5,305 nucleotides of DNA, from contig JAKADD010000213.1 in the NCBI GenBank assembly GCA_021820825.1, positions 1 to 5,305 on the forward strand, read 5' to 3'. The DNA comes from Bacillota bacterium (GTDB lineage Bacteria; Bacillota; Bacilli; Alicyclobacillales; SLC66). Positions 5,138-5,305 of the stretch are shown one piece after another. Under the pieces are notes generated by a model. That model ran no database searches. It had not been told where the DNA came from and saw only the letters and a program-made list of their open reading frames with translations. Position 1 is the stretch's first letter; each line of letters starts with the position of its first letter. The position numbers were made by a program, and so were the translations under genes.

Positions 5138-5305
5138 GGAGGCTCGGAATAGCTAAAATGGACAAGAACCATTTGGTTGCCCTGATCGTTGGTTGCATCC
5201 GCGGTCAGGAGCAGTTCTGTGGCATTCGGATACCTCTCATGCTCCATCCGATATTTTGCGTAGGATCACACACACCATATGGAATTGCCTTCCCCTGTCC
5301 TGAAA
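5138..5305. other. 3' flank without a supported gene
   Basis: These 168 bases follow the aminotransferase stop. ATG 5158 opens a + strand frame that runs to the right edge (at least 49 codons), but the nearest purine tract, GAGGAGG at 5136-5142, is 15 bases away and the peptide is unfamiliar, so it is not called. A hairpin is possible from 5181-5188 and 5202-5209 (8 pairs including one G-T, 13-base loop), but no T-run follows, so it is not called a terminator. TTGGTTGC is repeated at 5173-5180 and 5189-5196. Confidence 0.4.

Noticed and set aside
5181..5209. Possible operon terminator hairpin
   Set aside because: The stem is 8 pairs with one G-T and a 13-base loop, and no T-run follows, so a rho-independent terminator is not supported.
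4639..5247. Minus-strand open frame (202 aa) reaching into the 3' flank
   Set aside because: Most of it is antisense to the aminotransferase C-terminus, and the part outside shows no domain.
1..5305. CRISPR array, tRNA, rRNA, transposase or prophage signatures
   Set aside because: No spaced repeat array, cloverleaf, transposase motif or phage gene could be found on either strand.

Overview
The window carries six protein genes, all on the + strand, in two functional blocks. Base composition is moderately GC-rich. There are strong purine-rich Shine-Dalgarno sites, one probable TTG start, and a PanD with the Bacillus-type G-S-I-T-I-D cleavage motif. Together these suggest a Bacillota host, perhaps of the Alicyclobacillus/Effusibacillus kind. 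That placement is inference, because no rRNA or other taxonomic marker is present.

Block 1 (1-1580) is a chromate-resistance-like set. It contains the C-terminal half of a major facilitator superfamily (MFS) transporter, cut by the left edge, followed by two small genes. These two genes correspond to the N-terminal and C-terminal domains of the chromate-resistance regulator ChrB, here encoded separately. The three genes are tightly packed, and the two ChrB halves abut as TAA-ATG. No ChrA-type transporter is seen inside the window.

A 250-bp gap (1581-1830) separates the blocks. It is AT-richer than the genes. It holds three 11-bp-phased direct repeats and, downstream of them, a TAGACAA/TTGTCTA inverted repeat with a GntR-like TTGTAGACAA site. 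This looks like the control region of block 2.

Block 2 (1831-5137) encodes an NAD(P)-type aldehyde dehydrogenase, a pyruvoyl-type aspartate 1-decarboxylase (PanD) and a class III omega-amino acid:pyruvate aminotransferase. Read as a pathway, PanD makes beta-alanine from aspartate, the aminotransferase converts it to malonate semialdehyde, and the dehydrogenase oxidises the aldehyde. The PanD has a leucine where the usual substrate-binding Arg54 sits, and Pro-Pro in the loop that is normally Ala-Ala. The real substrate may therefore not be aspartate. A parallel route through cysteate, taurine and sulfoacetaldehyde would use the same three enzyme classes and is a live alternative.

The last 168 bases (5138-5305) hold no gene I can support. 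An unrecognised frame is open from 5158 to the right edge.
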